Source: Pedosphaera parvula Ellin514 (GTDB lineage: Bacteria > Verrucomicrobiota > Verrucomicrobiia > Limisphaerales > Pedosphaeraceae). Taken from it: a stretch of 64,000 bases of DNA. Below the pieces are notes generated by a model, which was not told where the DNA came from, searched no databases, and was given only the letters and a program-made list of their open reading frames with translations. This document shows, piece after piece, positions 1 to 8,737 of the stretch (position 1 is its first letter; each line of letters opens with the position of its first letter). The stretch covers positions 1 through 64,000 of the forward strand of contig NZ_ABOX02000016.1 of assembly GCF_000172555.1 (NCBI RefSeq), in the 5' to 3' direction. Both the position numbers and the translations under genes were made by a program.

Positions 1-302
1 TCAAACTCATTTTGCAACGCGATTAGCTTTTGCGTCAGTCGCGAATCTTCTGCCCGAAACATCCGCAAGAGCGCAGGAATGGCATTGGTCCCCATGTGCC
101 GCACAGCCTCCTCAGATGCCTTTGTCGAAGGTGCAACCTCCTGGTCTCCATCGAACCGCACGCTCACCCCCTCTTCCAACCACGACCTCAAACTCCTCCC
201 CTCATACCACGGCTCACTCCATCGCCGCCAATACGTCCCCACCGCTGTCCCCGCAATCACCAGGACCACGAGACTCACGATGAGGGTTCTACGATGTTTC
301 AC
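1..302 (-). CDS. Membrane-anchored HEAT-repeat-like protein, partial, GTG start
   Basis: The complement of 1-302 is open from a GTG (VKHRRTLIV) to the window edge, so the C-terminus is missing. Residues 1-24 are a basic N-terminus followed by a hydrophobic stretch (LIVSLVVLVIAGTAVGTYW), a likely membrane anchor or uncleaved signal. Near residue 70 is EAVRHMGTNAIPALLRM, the AxxxxGxxAIPxLL pattern of HEAT-repeat scaffold proteins common in Verrucomicrobia. An ATG just upstream is in another frame and hits a stop at once, so GTG at 302 (or 308) is chosen. The start lies 8 nt after the stop of the preceding minus-strand gene, so it is probably the third gene of an operon. The HEAT assignment rests on a short segment. 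Confidence 0.7.
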   Translation of the reverse strand, partial: MKHRRTLIVSLVVLVIAGTAVGTYWRRWSEPWYEGRSLRSWLEEGVSVRFDGDQEVAPSTKASEEAVRHMGTNAIPALLRMFRAEDSRLTQKLIALQNEF

Positions 303-310
303 GACCACAT

Positions 311-853
311 TTAAAAGTATTTGTGTTTGCCTTCAACCACATGCCCGTCGCAATACAACGTATTCCCATCAACCGGACACACCGCCAAAATGTTCGTGGG
401 ATTGGTCTCGTCGATATTCGTACCCGAGCGCACCAGATAGCTTACATTGGTAGCGCCTAAGTGCGCCCAACCGTCAGCATACTTGTGCTCTGGATCTTTG
501 GGACACGCCAAAACTCTTGGTGTGGATAATTCGTTCGACATACAAAGCAGGTGCTGCCAGGCATTGCGATCAAACCCATCCTTGCCAACAGCACACAATT
601 CCATCGAGCCACCCTGATTGGTACTCACGTTAAAAGGATTCTTGTCCCCATTATCTCCCGCCCACATTCGGAAACACAAGCCGATCTGCTTCATGTTGTT
701 GACACAGTTTATTTCCTGCGCTTTTTGCATGTCGGTATATCCCTCCTCCGGCTTCGGATTATATACCAACCAAAAAAAACCCGACACCACAGCCAGCCCG
801 CCCACCACCATCGCAGCCAGCGCCAGCATTTTTTGAATTTGAGAATGTTTCAT
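311..853 (-). CDS. Single-pass envelope protein with pseudopilin-derived (H-X9-DG-like) module
   Basis: 180 residues. A hydrophobic segment at about residues 10-31 should anchor it in the inner membrane. The rest carries NNMKQIGLCFRMWAGDN, then a cysteine-containing region, then PVDGNTLYCDGHV at the end. The N-N-K-Q-x-G/A pattern and the C-terminal DGHV are the landmarks of the large DUF1559/H-X9-DG pseudopilin-like families of Planctomycetes and Verrucomicrobia, but no type IV prepilin GFTLIE motif is present. So this is probably an envelope protein that reuses the pilin-like C-terminal domain, not a pilin. The upstream neighbour at 922-2082 ends in a close copy of the same module. Confidence 0.7.
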   Translation of the reverse strand: MKHSQIQKMLALAAMVVGGLAVVSGFFWLVYNPKPEEGYTDMQKAQEINCVNNMKQIGLCFRMWAGDNGDKNPFNVSTNQGGSMELCAVGKDGFDRNAWQHLLCMSNELSTPRVLACPKDPEHKYADGWAHLGATNVSYLVRSGTNIDETNPTNILAVCPVDGNTLYCDGHVVEGKHKYF

Positions 854-921
854 GATAATTCGTTTATTCGAATTCTCTGTCCCTATAAAACTCTTGCATC
901 TTTCACTGCCACATCTTGACG

Positions 922-2082
922 TTACTTATGCTCACCTTCCGTCACGCTTCCATCGCTCCAGAGCGTGTTGCCATCGATGGGACACACCGCAAGAATTGTC
1001 TTTGGACTAGCCTCGTTAATGTTCGTGCCGGAACGCAAACGATAGGTCACGTTTTCAGTCTTTAGACTCACCCAATCCCTGGCCGGTTTTCTTGAGGTAT
1101 CTTGAGGACACACCAGAACCAGTGGATTGTTCAACTCGTTTGAGGCCACTTGAAAATGGAAACCGGCATTCAGATCAAAACCGTCCTTGCCCAATCGGCA
1201 AAGCTCCTTCGTTCCACCTTCCTTGGTGCTGATGTTGAAAGGATATTCATCCTGATTATCTCCCGCCCACATTCTAAAACTCAGCCCGATCTGCAGCAGG
1301 TTTCTGACGCAGGTAACCGTCTGTGGAACAGGCTTGCCGAGTGCAGAATCACTATTGTTTGTGGGCAACACTCCAAAACCCCCATATCCAACCAGCATTC
1401 CATCAGCACCAAATGCAAGTATGAGGGCATTCTTATCCGCGAAAAAACTGATTCCCTGTCTTGGCCTGCCCACTTCCACCATCGCGCCACCGTTGAGCGC
1501 TCTGGTCTCCCCGGTCGGTTCTATACTCACCTGCTCTGGTTTGAACTCGATGCCTGTGTCCGCCGTGACCATCCGGATTACTTCATCACTGGTAATTGAA
1601 ACCTTCACGTTCGGCACAGTTCCCTCCTTGCGGGGTTGGAGCAATGTCTTTGCCGCGGGAGTTTCCATTTCAAGAACTCTCGCCACCCCATTGATCTCGT
1701 GAATGGTTAGCTTGATACCATCGATCACAAAGCTGTAAGAATAATTTTCCAACCTCTCAGAAAATTTCTCCGAAGACACGTCCTCCGGCCTGAACGGCAC
1801 ATGCCCTTCGTAAGCCTTGCACCACTTCTCAATGGCCGGTTTGAATTTCTCTTTGAAATGTATGGCCAGTTCTGCCCTCTCCGCCCCCGTCAGGTCAGCC
1901 ACCTTGATTGGTTGGAGAAGGTTCCTCAGCCTCGTAGGTGTATTTGTTACCAGAAGTTCTTGGGCTGATGCGGAGACGACGGACAGAACTAATCTCCCCT
2001 TATTGTCCTGTTTAGAAATGAACGTTGCCAACGTCACCAGCGTGAACGCCAACAAGCCTATGCCTCTGGTTGCCTTCATCAC
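922..2082 (-). CDS. Exported protein with N-terminal novel domain and C-terminal H-X9-DG-like module
   Basis: 386 residues. The N-terminus (residues 5-20, IGLLAFTLVTLATFIS) is a signal peptide or anchor. Residues of roughly 45-230 are a region I do not recognise, with alternating charged and hydrophobic strands. The last 130 residues (from NLLQIGLSFRMWAGDN to IDGNTLWSDGSV) align by eye with the 180-residue protein encoded next, so the two genes share a duplicated C-terminal module. Both keep MWAGDN, LGKDGFD or VGKDGFD, RSGTNI and AVCP-DGNTL. It is first in a three-gene minus-strand run. Function unknown; the shared module suggests the products act in the same envelope structure. Confidence 0.7.
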   Translation of the reverse strand: MMKATRGIGLLAFTLVTLATFISKQDNKGRLVLSVVSASAQELLVTNTPTRLRNLLQPIKVADLTGAERAELAIHFKEKFKPAIEKWCKAYEGHVPFRPEDVSSEKFSERLENYSYSFVIDGIKLTIHEINGVARVLEMETPAAKTLLQPRKEGTVPNVKVSITSDEVIRMVTADTGIEFKPEQVSIEPTGETRALNGGAMVEVGRPRQGISFFADKNALILAFGADGMLVGYGGFGVLPTNNSDSALGKPVPQTVTCVRNLLQIGLSFRMWAGDNQDEYPFNISTKEGGTKELCRLGKDGFDLNAGFHFQVASNELNNPLVLVCPQDTSRKPARDWVSLKTENVTYRLRSGTNINEASPKTILAVCPIDGNTLWSDGSVTEGEHK

Positions 2083-2326
2083 CTTGTCCTTGTCTGATAT
2101 GGATGCAATCGCGAGACTTATGCCGCAAAATCAAAACCTCTGTCCAGTGAATACGAATAAAACTCAACTTCTTTGAAAATTAGCTATTCCTGAAGTTCCT
2201 TCTTTTTGACTTCGGTCCTGCCATCACCTCTCACTCCTGAAAAAATCTTCACTTCTTATCTTTTTATCCCTCCCACATCAGTTATAGTGTCCGACTTGTG
2301 CCTCGAAATCCGGGCACAAATTCACC

Positions 2327-3589
2327 ATGGCTAATTACGTTTGCGGAATTGATTTTGGCACCAGTAACTCGGCGGTTGCGGTTTATGACCTCGACCGGCG
2401 CGCGCCCTCGCCATTGAACGCAGAAATCTGCCGGCCCATCCCTTCGCTCCTCTACTTTCCCACGGAGGAAAAGAATTCCGTTTTTGTCGGCGATGACGCC
2501 GTCGCCGCCTACGTCCGCTCGAATTTTCAAGGCCGCTTCCTGCAAGCGCTGAAGACCTTTCTCACGTTTTCCTCCTTCACCGAGACCCGCATCAACGGTC
2601 GCCGCTACGAACTTCCCGATCTCGTTGCCCTCATGATGCGGCAGCTCAAGCAAACTGCCGAAAAAGCTGTCGAAGCCCCCATCGACCGCGTCGTCCTCGG
2701 TCGTCCCGTCAAATTTGCCGGCGATTCGCCAAACGAAGAACTTGCCACGGAACGTCTTTACAAAGCCGCCAAGCTCGTCGGCTTCAAACAAATCGAATTC
2801 GAGTTCGAACCCGTCGCGGCTGCGCGGTATTACCAGACTCTCGTCACAAAGAACGAGCTCGTGCTCGTCGGCGATTTCGGCGGCGGCACCTCCGACTTCA
2901 CGCTCATGTCCCTCTCGCCTTCCGGTGAAAGCGGCACCAGTGAATCCACGGTCCTCGGCACTGCGGGTGTTCCTTTCGCGGGTAACAAGTTTGATTCCGA
3001 ACTCATGCGCGGCAAGCTCCTGCATCATTTCGGACAAGGTTCACAGTGGTGGGCCGATGATAAATGGCTAAACCTCCCCAACCACATTTTCCTCGATATC
3101 TGCGAGTGGCATCAAATCCCCTTTTTGCGCGAACGCCGCACCATGGAATTCCTGCGCGACGTCCAGCGGCGCACCACGAATCCCAAGGGCATCGCGAATT
3201 TACGCGCCCTTATTTTCGAGAATTACGGCTATTCTGTCTTCCAAAGAATTGAAGAAGCCAAAATCCGGCTCTCCTCCGCAGACCAAACCGCCATTGATTG
3301 CGCCCTCAAGGAAGTCTCGTTCCACGAACCAGTTTCCCTTCTCGAGTTCAACGGCCTCATCCAACCGCACATCAGCGCCATCCGGCATTGCGTTCAGGAA
3401 CTCCTGCAGGCTCACAGCATCTCTGATGCCCGGGTCGATAACATCTTCCTCACCGGCGGCACCTCTGAAGTCACCGCCGTCAAACAACTTTTCATCGAGA
3501 TGTTTGGCGCCAACAAGGTCCGCACCGGCAAAACCTTCACCAGCGTCGCCGAAGGTCTCGGCCTCACCGCCGGTTCCCTGTTCTCGTAG
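2327..3589 (+). CDS. Hsp70-family protein, YegD-like ATPase
   Basis: 420 residues with the actin/Hsp70 ATPase fold: phosphate-1 motif GIDFGTSNSAVAV at residues 6-18, phosphate-2 motif LVGDFGGGTSDFTL near residue 180, and adenosine motif IFLTGGTSEVTAVK near residue 380. It lacks a DnaK substrate-binding domain, as do the YegD-like short Hsp70 homologues. Family members are cytoplasmic chaperone-like ATPases whose substrates are mostly unknown. The start follows a 240-nt spacer after the divergent minus-strand gene. No grpE or dnaJ partner lies nearby, so it appears to act outside the main DnaK system. Confidence 0.9.
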   Translation: MANYVCGIDFGTSNSAVAVYDLDRRAPSPLNAEICRPIPSLLYFPTEEKNSVFVGDDAVAAYVRSNFQGRFLQALKTFLTFSSFTETRINGRRYELPDLVALMMRQLKQTAEKAVEAPIDRVVLGRPVKFAGDSPNEELATERLYKAAKLVGFKQIEFEFEPVAAARYYQTLVTKNELVLVGDFGGGTSDFTLMSLSPSGESGTSESTVLGTAGVPFAGNKFDSELMRGKLLHHFGQGSQWWADDKWLNLPNHIFLDICEWHQIPFLRERRTMEFLRDVQRRTTNPKGIANLRALIFENYGYSVFQRIEEAKIRLSSADQTAIDCALKEVSFHEPVSLLEFNGLIQPHISAIRHCVQELLQAHSISDARVDNIFLTGGTSEVTAVKQLFIEMFGANKVRTGKTFTSVAEGLGLTAGSLFS

Positions 3590-3712
3590 ACAATTCTCAC
3601 TCGCAATGCCATTGCGCCCTGGCAACGAACCCATGGGCGCTTCGATTGAGGCCTTAAACCCTTTCGCGTTGACAGAGCTGCTTCCGCACCTAGATTTGTT
3701 TTGTTTCATAAA

Positions 3713-4003
3713 ATGAAAACCGAAAAGCCTTTCCTGAAATCCTTTATTTCTGCCCTGATTTTTTTTACGGCGGTCATTATTTTCATTCACAGCAAGGAGA
3801 AACACGATTTCAACACCACCGGCGGCGTCTGGCTTTTGGTTTTAGGCTGGCACGTTGTGGCAGGAATAATCGTCGGCATGTTGGCTTATAAAAGCAATGC
3901 GCCCTGGTCAATCTTCAAAATCTTCAGCCACGTGTTTTACGTTTCCTTTTTATTGAGCATGGCTCTCATTGTCGCCCGCTTGGCGCCGAGCATGTTTTCC
4001 TAG
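3713..4003 (+). CDS. Small inner-membrane protein, three predicted TM segments
   Basis: 96 residues starting MKTEKPFLKSF; an in-frame ATG 12 nt upstream is possible, but the MKTEK start gives the usual basic N-terminus. Hydrophobic stretches fall at about residues 10-27, 40-58 and 70-92. I do not recognise the family. It follows the Hsp70-like gene on the same strand with a 123-nt gap, so it could be co-transcribed, but a link is not shown. Confidence 0.6.
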   Translation: MKTEKPFLKSFISALIFFTAVIIFIHSKEKHDFNTTGGVWLLVLGWHVVAGIIVGMLAYKSNAPWSIFKIFSHVFYVSFLLSMALIVARLAPSMFS

Positions 4004-4017
4004 CCTTTGGGATCGCT

Positions 4018-4248
4018 TCAATACATGCCACGTTCCATCTCCGTGGTATCCACCACCGCACTCAGATCCTCAACCGCATTCACCACTGCCTGCCCCACCT
4101 GTTGCAAATGGTCGGAAAGCAGTTGTGAACAGTTCGCGGCCACAGATTCATCCTTGATTGTCCGCCAGCCAAAGCGAATTTGCGGATTTGGCCCAAACAA
4201 CGACGGCTGACCGTGCCGCAATGCATGACGAAACTTTTTGAAAATCAT
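4018..4248 (-). CDS. Hypothetical protein, 76 aa
   Basis: Starts MIFKKFRHALRHGQPS and ends ERGMY. The start 13 nt downstream of the preceding minus-strand gene fits a two-gene operon. The product is soluble-looking, with a helical, polar C-terminal half (QLLSDHLQQVGQAVVNAVEDL). No family recognised; coding status is inferred from composition and operon-like spacing. Confidence 0.45.
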   Translation of the reverse strand: MIFKKFRHALRHGQPSLFGPNPQIRFGWRTIKDESVAANCSQLLSDHLQQVGQAVVNAVEDLSAVVDTTEMERGMY

Positions 4249-4261
4249 AAACAAATAGGAA

Positions 4262-4486
4262 TCAGTCTGCAGCCTCGACGGGGAGAACCTGGTATTTAAG
4301 ATTGTACAACCCAAGCCGGTTCAGTTCGCGGCCAATGTCATTCCATAAATGGAAGCGGGTGGCACCCCCAATGTCGGAAGTGTAGTAATAGGAATTTTGC
4401 TTCACCACGAGCCAGCCTCTCGAAGTGCTGATGCCCAGGCACGCTTGGTTAAGTTTCTTTAATCCAGTGAGTGATAATATTTCCAT
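4262..4486 (-). CDS. Hypothetical protein, 74 aa
   Basis: Starts MEILSLTGLKKLNQ; a longer version starting at 4594 is open but its extra N-terminus looks non-coding. The sequence contains GWLVVKQNSYYYTSDIGG and FHLWNDIGRELNRLG, a mixed strand/helix composition typical of a small folded domain. It directly precedes the 76-aa gene on the minus strand. Function unknown. Confidence 0.45.
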   Translation of the reverse strand: MEILSLTGLKKLNQACLGISTSRGWLVVKQNSYYYTSDIGGATRFHLWNDIGRELNRLGLYNLKYQVLPVEAAD

Positions 4487-4958
4487 AATTTCACCTTCCG
4501 TTGCATGGCTTGTCAGGTTCGCAAATTGCAAAAATATTTCGAAGCAGCCCTGCATATTGCAATTCCATCCGCCGCCCTTCTTCCCCATCCCCACCTCCCA
4601 TTATGTATAAATTTAAAAACATCCCGCAGTCTCTCCAGATACGTTTTTTCAATCCAAGACTTCAAGCAATGCTGTAAACCGCTTAAATCATGCAATTTCG
4701 CAGCAAGCCTTTGCCTCTCTTACATGTTTGCTGGTCAAAAATATTCAGCCAGTCAACCCTTTATCCCTCAAAGAACATCCAGTGCTCAATTCCAAACAAA
4801 AAATTCTCCAGCAGGTTCGGAGACCGTGTAATTGTAATACAACTACCTAGCACCAGTTGTGCCAACCGTGGGTTACTTCTCTGCGATCCCTCCTGAAAAA
4901 ACTTTGTCGGATTTTGCCCAGCCTTGGGTTCTGATATGTAAAGTAGAATAACTAAAAC
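4487..4958 (+). other. Intergenic region with no convincing gene
   Basis: About 470 bases between the minus-strand small-gene pair and the sigma factor gene. It is more AT-rich than its neighbours and the short open frames look like shadows. It probably holds divergent promoters; nothing more specific is visible. Confidence 0.4.
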
Positions 4959-6494
4959 ATGACTGACGACGCCCAACTCCTGCGACGCTTCACTAGCGAA
5001 GGTTCCGAAGATGCCTTCAACAGCCTCGTCACCCGCCATATCGATCTGGTCTATTCCGCTGCCCTGCGCATGGCCAATGGCGATTCCCATCTCGCCCAGG
5101 ACGTTACCCAAACCGTCTTTACCGATCTTGCCCGCAAGGCATCGAGCCTGTCCCCGAATGTGATACTGCCCGGCTGGCTCTATCGTCATGCCTGCTTCAC
5201 CGCTTCCAAAAGCATTCGCACCGAACGACGCCGTCAGGCACGCGAACAGACCGCCATGCAACTCAATTCGCTTTCAAATGAACCTGATGTCTCCTGGGAT
5301 CAGATCGCACCGTTGCTGGAGCCCGCCATGGCTGAACTCGCGGAAACGGATCGCGACGCCCTTGTTCTCCGCTACTTCAACCGTCAGGATCTTCGCACTG
5401 TCGGCAACGCACTGAACCTCAGCGAAGACGCCGCGCAAAAGCGTGTCAGCCGCGCCCTCGACAAACTCCGCACCCTCTTACATCAACGTGGAGCCACGCT
5501 TACCGTTACTGCCCTTGCTGGCCTCCTCACCGCTGAAGCCGTCTCCGCTGCCCCCGCTGGCATCATAGCCACCATCTCCGGCACTGCGGTTGCTGCAACC
5601 GTGGCTACTGGCGGATTCACCTGGGCACTGGTGACCAAACTGTTGCTCATCAGCGCCCTGATCGCGGCCATTGCCGTGCCATTGGCAATCCAACATCAAA
5701 CCGGGGTTAAGTTGCTCGAGGAAAATCGCTCGTTGCGACGGCAAATGGATGAAGCATCGCGACTCGAAGCGGAGAACAAACGCTTTTCCAACCTGCTCGC
5801 CTCCCGCAACGAAGCGCAATCTCTAGCTCGAACGCAACTCAACGAGTTACTCCGCCTGCGCAGTGAAGTGAGCAGGCTGCGCCAGCAAACAACTTTGGTG
5901 AAAAATCAACCCTCCAAATCTTCGCCTATTTCCCTGAAGTTTGAGAATCTCGATCTAAGCCATCTGCTTGAACTTTATGCACAAACCGCCCATCGAAGCA
6001 TATTGCGCCCCACTGCTCTGCCGCAGACTTCCTTTACCCTGAATACCTCCGCCACCAACGATGCTGAAGCAGCTCTCCTCCTGGAAAAAGCGTTGGCCGA
6101 AAAAGGATTCACCACCGTCCTGGACGGAGATAAATTCGCCATGATTGTTCCTGCTTATCAGGCTTCAATTGCTGTGCCACATTCAGCTGAAATCAAAACG
6201 TCACCACCTCGCTGGCCCGGCTTGGAGGAGCGCGGCCAAGTGCCCACTGGCGAGGTCAACTTCCCTGCGGCTTTTGTAGAGACCGTTACGAAAATTTATG
6301 CCGAATTGATTCATCGTAAGTTGATTTCCCATGATCGACTCCCACCGGGCCTCCTAATTACTTTCCGCAACCAAACACCTTTGACCAAGTCAGAGCTGAT
6401 TTACGCCTTGGACACCTTGCTCGCGTGGCAAAACATCAAAGTCATTCCCGTGGGCGACGATTCAGTCCAGGCAGTCGTCAGTACGGCGCAATAA
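4959..6494 (+). CDS. ECF sigma factor fused to TM, coiled coil and periplasmic secretin/STN-like domain
   Basis: 511 residues. Residues 1-175 are an ECF sigma-70: region 2 with FNSLVTRHIDLVYSAAL and QDVTQTVFTDLARKA, and region 4 with DRDALVLRYFNRQDL and LSEDAAQKRVSRALDKLR. A hydrophobic Ala-rich stretch follows, with a clear TM segment at about 226-246 (TKLLLISALIAAIAVPLAI). Residues about 250-315 are a Glu/Arg-rich coiled coil. Residues about 320-400 (LKFENLDLSHLLELYAQ, ..EAALLLEKAL) resemble the short secretin/TonB N-terminal fold. If the topology is right, cytoplasmic promoter recognition is tied to a periplasmic sensor in one chain, with no separate anti-sigma factor. The architecture recurs in Verrucomicrobia; its ligand is unknown. 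Confidence 0.85.
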   Translation: MTDDAQLLRRFTSEGSEDAFNSLVTRHIDLVYSAALRMANGDSHLAQDVTQTVFTDLARKASSLSPNVILPGWLYRHACFTASKSIRTERRRQAREQTAMQLNSLSNEPDVSWDQIAPLLEPAMAELAETDRDALVLRYFNRQDLRTVGNALNLSEDAAQKRVSRALDKLRTLLHQRGATLTVTALAGLLTAEAVSAAPAGIIATISGTAVAATVATGGFTWALVTKLLLISALIAAIAVPLAIQHQTGVKLLEENRSLRRQMDEASRLEAENKRFSNLLASRNEAQSLARTQLNELLRLRSEVSRLRQQTTLVKNQPSKSSPISLKFENLDLSHLLELYAQTAHRSILRPTALPQTSFTLNTSATNDAEAALLLEKALAEKGFTTVLDGDKFAMIVPAYQASIAVPHSAEIKTSPPRWPGLEERGQVPTGEVNFPAAFVETVTKIYAELIHRKLISHDRLPPGLLITFRNQTPLTKSELIYALDTLLAWQNIKVIPVGDDSVQAVVSTAQ

Positions 6495-6548
6495 ACACTT
6501 CTCTGTTGCTCTTTATTTTGTGCCTTTTTGTGACTCGCCGCCGCTTCC

Positions 6549-7583
6549 CTATTTCTGCAAATGCCCCCGCAAATACTCCATCTGCGGACGGTCCTTCCCA
6601 TCCTTCGGCTCCAGCGAAAACATATAATTCCCCCAACGCGACCCCGCCGCCCACCAGGTAAAGCCCAGCCAGACATCCCGATCCCGTTCCATGGCTTGTA
6701 ACATGTCTTCAATCGCCAGCCGCCCGGTTTCTCCCTCCGCCACCGCAAACTCTCCCAAAAACGCCCGCTGCTTGTTCTGCCGACACCACTCCACAAATTC
6801 CTTCAACCGCTCACTCCCAATCGTCGGTCTCACCACCTCCCGGTGCGTCCCCGAACTGTCCTTGTCCAAATATTGATGCACCTCGAATACATAATTGCTG
6901 TTCGGGTCGTGAATCTTTTGCATCACGCTCCCATTCGATGTCCCGTACCATTTCCCCTTCACCCAACCGTGCGCGCTGGAATAGCCATTGCCGGGCACCA
7001 AAATCAAATTCTCCGCACCCGTCTTGCGAACGGCCGCGATCGCTTCGTTCGCCGCCTGCAGCCATTGTTCCGTCGGCATATCATGCGGCTCGTTCACCAA
7101 CCCAAACCACACGTTCGTATCGCCTCGAAATTCGTTGGCGAGTCGTCCCCAAAAATCCGCGAATGCGTCATACGGCACCTCGTTGCTCCCCACCACCTTG
7201 CCGTAATACCGGGCATAATTGTGCGGATCTAAAATCACCGTGAGCCCGCGCGCCGTCGCCAGCTTTACCGTGCTTTTTAATCTATCCAGTTCAGCCTGCC
7301 GGAACGGCTCCTTTGCTTTCGCCTGCAAAGTCTCCCACAAGAATTGCACCCGAAAAACATTCATCCCTTTGCCTGCGAAATATTCATACTCTGCCCTGGT
7401 GGGATAACTAAAGTTCCTCCCATACATCGGCTCAGGCGTCTTGACGGGATCATAAAACTCTCCACCGGCCAGGTTCACTCCCGTATAGGGCAGCGGCTTC
7501 ATCACATTGGTCTGTGCCGCGACACCTGGCTTTGCTGCCACCAAAGCGAAACCCAACAAAATAATCAGTTGATGCGCCTTCAT
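6549..7583 (-). CDS. Secreted GH5-family glycoside hydrolase (cellulase-like)
   Basis: 344 residues with a signal peptide (MKAHQLIILLGFALVAAKPGVAAQ). The body is a TIM-barrel GH5 enzyme: GVNLAGGEF near the N-terminus, FRVQFLWETLQ, DPHNYARY, the acid/base Glu in GLVNEPHDMP (about residue 165) and the nucleophile Glu in FLGEFAVAEG (about residue 276). A late Trp pair in GFTWWAAGSRWG fits the barrel end. GH5 enzymes hydrolyse beta-1,4 glucans and related polysaccharides; the closest look is the endoglucanase-type subfamilies. It is divergent from, and convergent with, the neighbouring plus-strand sigma gene and stands alone with no PUL-like neighbours. Confidence 0.9.
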   Translation of the reverse strand: MKAHQLIILLGFALVAAKPGVAAQTNVMKPLPYTGVNLAGGEFYDPVKTPEPMYGRNFSYPTRAEYEYFAGKGMNVFRVQFLWETLQAKAKEPFRQAELDRLKSTVKLATARGLTVILDPHNYARYYGKVVGSNEVPYDAFADFWGRLANEFRGDTNVWFGLVNEPHDMPTEQWLQAANEAIAAVRKTGAENLILVPGNGYSSAHGWVKGKWYGTSNGSVMQKIHDPNSNYVFEVHQYLDKDSSGTHREVVRPTIGSERLKEFVEWCRQNKQRAFLGEFAVAEGETGRLAIEDMLQAMERDRDVWLGFTWWAAGSRWGNYMFSLEPKDGKDRPQMEYLRGHLQK

Positions 7584-7682
7584 GTATTTTTAGCTGGAGC
7601 TTGCATTATGAAATGCTTCCACAACCTTGTCACCTCTCTTCAACATGCGTAAGTTGCTACAGTCGCCAAAACGATCGACCGC

Positions 7683-7868
7683 ATGAACTCCACTACGATT
7701 ACCAATGCCACGAACGGCAGCATCGTTCATATCACGCGCATTTCCTCAGGCCAGGTCCGCCACTTTTCTGCCAACCCTGCCCTGTGGATCGCTCTCGGGA
7801 TCGTTGCTGTCCTCGTGATCTCCCTGGGCCTCTACCTGATTTTCCGAAAGGAAAAAATAAAATCTTAA
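7683..7868 (+). CDS. Small single-pass membrane protein, 61 aa
   Basis: The N-terminal half is polar (NSTTITNATNGS), followed by a TM segment at about residues 33-55 (LWIALGIVAVLVISLGLYLIF) and a basic KEKIKS tail, giving an N-out/C-in orientation by the positive-inside rule. No family recognised. Being short, it could be spurious, but the composition is protein-like. Confidence 0.5.
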   Translation: MNSTTITNATNGSIVHITRISSGQVRHFSANPALWIALGIVAVLVISLGLYLIFRKEKIKS

Positions 7869-8216
7869 GCGCTTGCCACCACCAAACGCATGCTCATGCT
7901 CATCAAAAAAACGGAAAAGAATAAAAACTAATACCCACCGCAAGACCTTTACGATCAACAATTAATTGCGCCGTCTTAAACCCGTCCCGCCCCTCGAGGG
8001 CACTAGATCACCGCCCATGAAAAACCATCCGAATTACCTTTGCTTATTTTTTCTTTGTGGGGCTCAGGCTATTTGACATCCACCCAGCCGACCTCTTACT
8101 GTCTGCATTGTAACGGTTAGGCCGCCCTTAAGGCGGTTCACTCTTGGCTTTGGACAATTTTTTTAGTGGCGCCTTTATGTTGGAGTTGAAGATGCCAAAA
8201 TCGGGAGAGGTTTGTA
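7869..8216 (+). other. Intergenic region upstream of response regulator
   Basis: About 350 bases without a gene. It holds a short GC hairpin (CCGCC-cttaa-GGCGG near 8121-8137) and presumably the promoter of the response regulator at 8217. Nothing else is supported. Confidence 0.35.
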
Positions 8217-8681
8217 ATGAATGGGAATACAATTTTAGTGGCGGAGGATGAAGAGGGCGATTTTGAATTGCTACAGAGCCTCCTTGACGAATGTCATATC
8301 ACCAATCCGGTGCAACTCGTGCAGGATGGCGAAAAGCTGCTCAGCTACCTTAAAGGCAAAGGCCCTTATGGTGACCGCGCCAAATATCCCCTGCCCATCC
8401 TGCTGCTGCTCGACTTGAAAATGCCTCGCCTGGATGGACTGGAGATCCTCGCCTGGATTCAAGCCGAGTTCAAACCCGAGTTTCCAATCGTGGTTTTGAC
8501 CGGTTCCAAGGACGTGCAACAGATGAACCGCGCCTTCGATCTCGGAGCTCGCTCCTTTCTCAGCAAACCCCTGCAACAGGCGGAATTCAAAACCGCAATT
8601 TGTTCGCTTAAAGGCATCCAACTCAAGGGCGAAGACGAGGCGGAAGATTGGGAACACTTTACCCCTCCCATCGGAACTTGA
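8217..8681 (+). CDS. Stand-alone response regulator, Rcp1-like receiver
   Basis: 154 residues, a single CheY-like receiver. Acidic pocket VAEDEEGD at residues 8-15, phospho-acceptor Asp in LLLDLKMPRLDGLE (about residue 65), Thr in VVLTGSKD and Lys in FLSKPL complete the active site. The insertion KGKGPYGDRAKYPLP before the phospho-Asp is typical of the Rcp1 type that pairs with phytochrome or hybrid kinases. No output domain and no cognate kinase next door; the hybrid kinase at 17350-19023 is a possible partner (inference). Confidence 0.9.
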   Translation: MNGNTILVAEDEEGDFELLQSLLDECHITNPVQLVQDGEKLLSYLKGKGPYGDRAKYPLPILLLLDLKMPRLDGLEILAWIQAEFKPEFPIVVLTGSKDVQQMNRAFDLGARSFLSKPLQQAEFKTAICSLKGIQLKGEDEAEDWEHFTPPIGT

Positions 8682-8737
8682 CGCCGACATCGTTTTGAAT
8701 TTGTCAAACGCCCCGGTCTTGCGCCATTTTCTCTGTC

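Noticed and set aside
8100-8216. Riboswitch before the response regulator
   Set aside because: Only one short GC hairpin is visible and no known riboswitch consensus could be matched.
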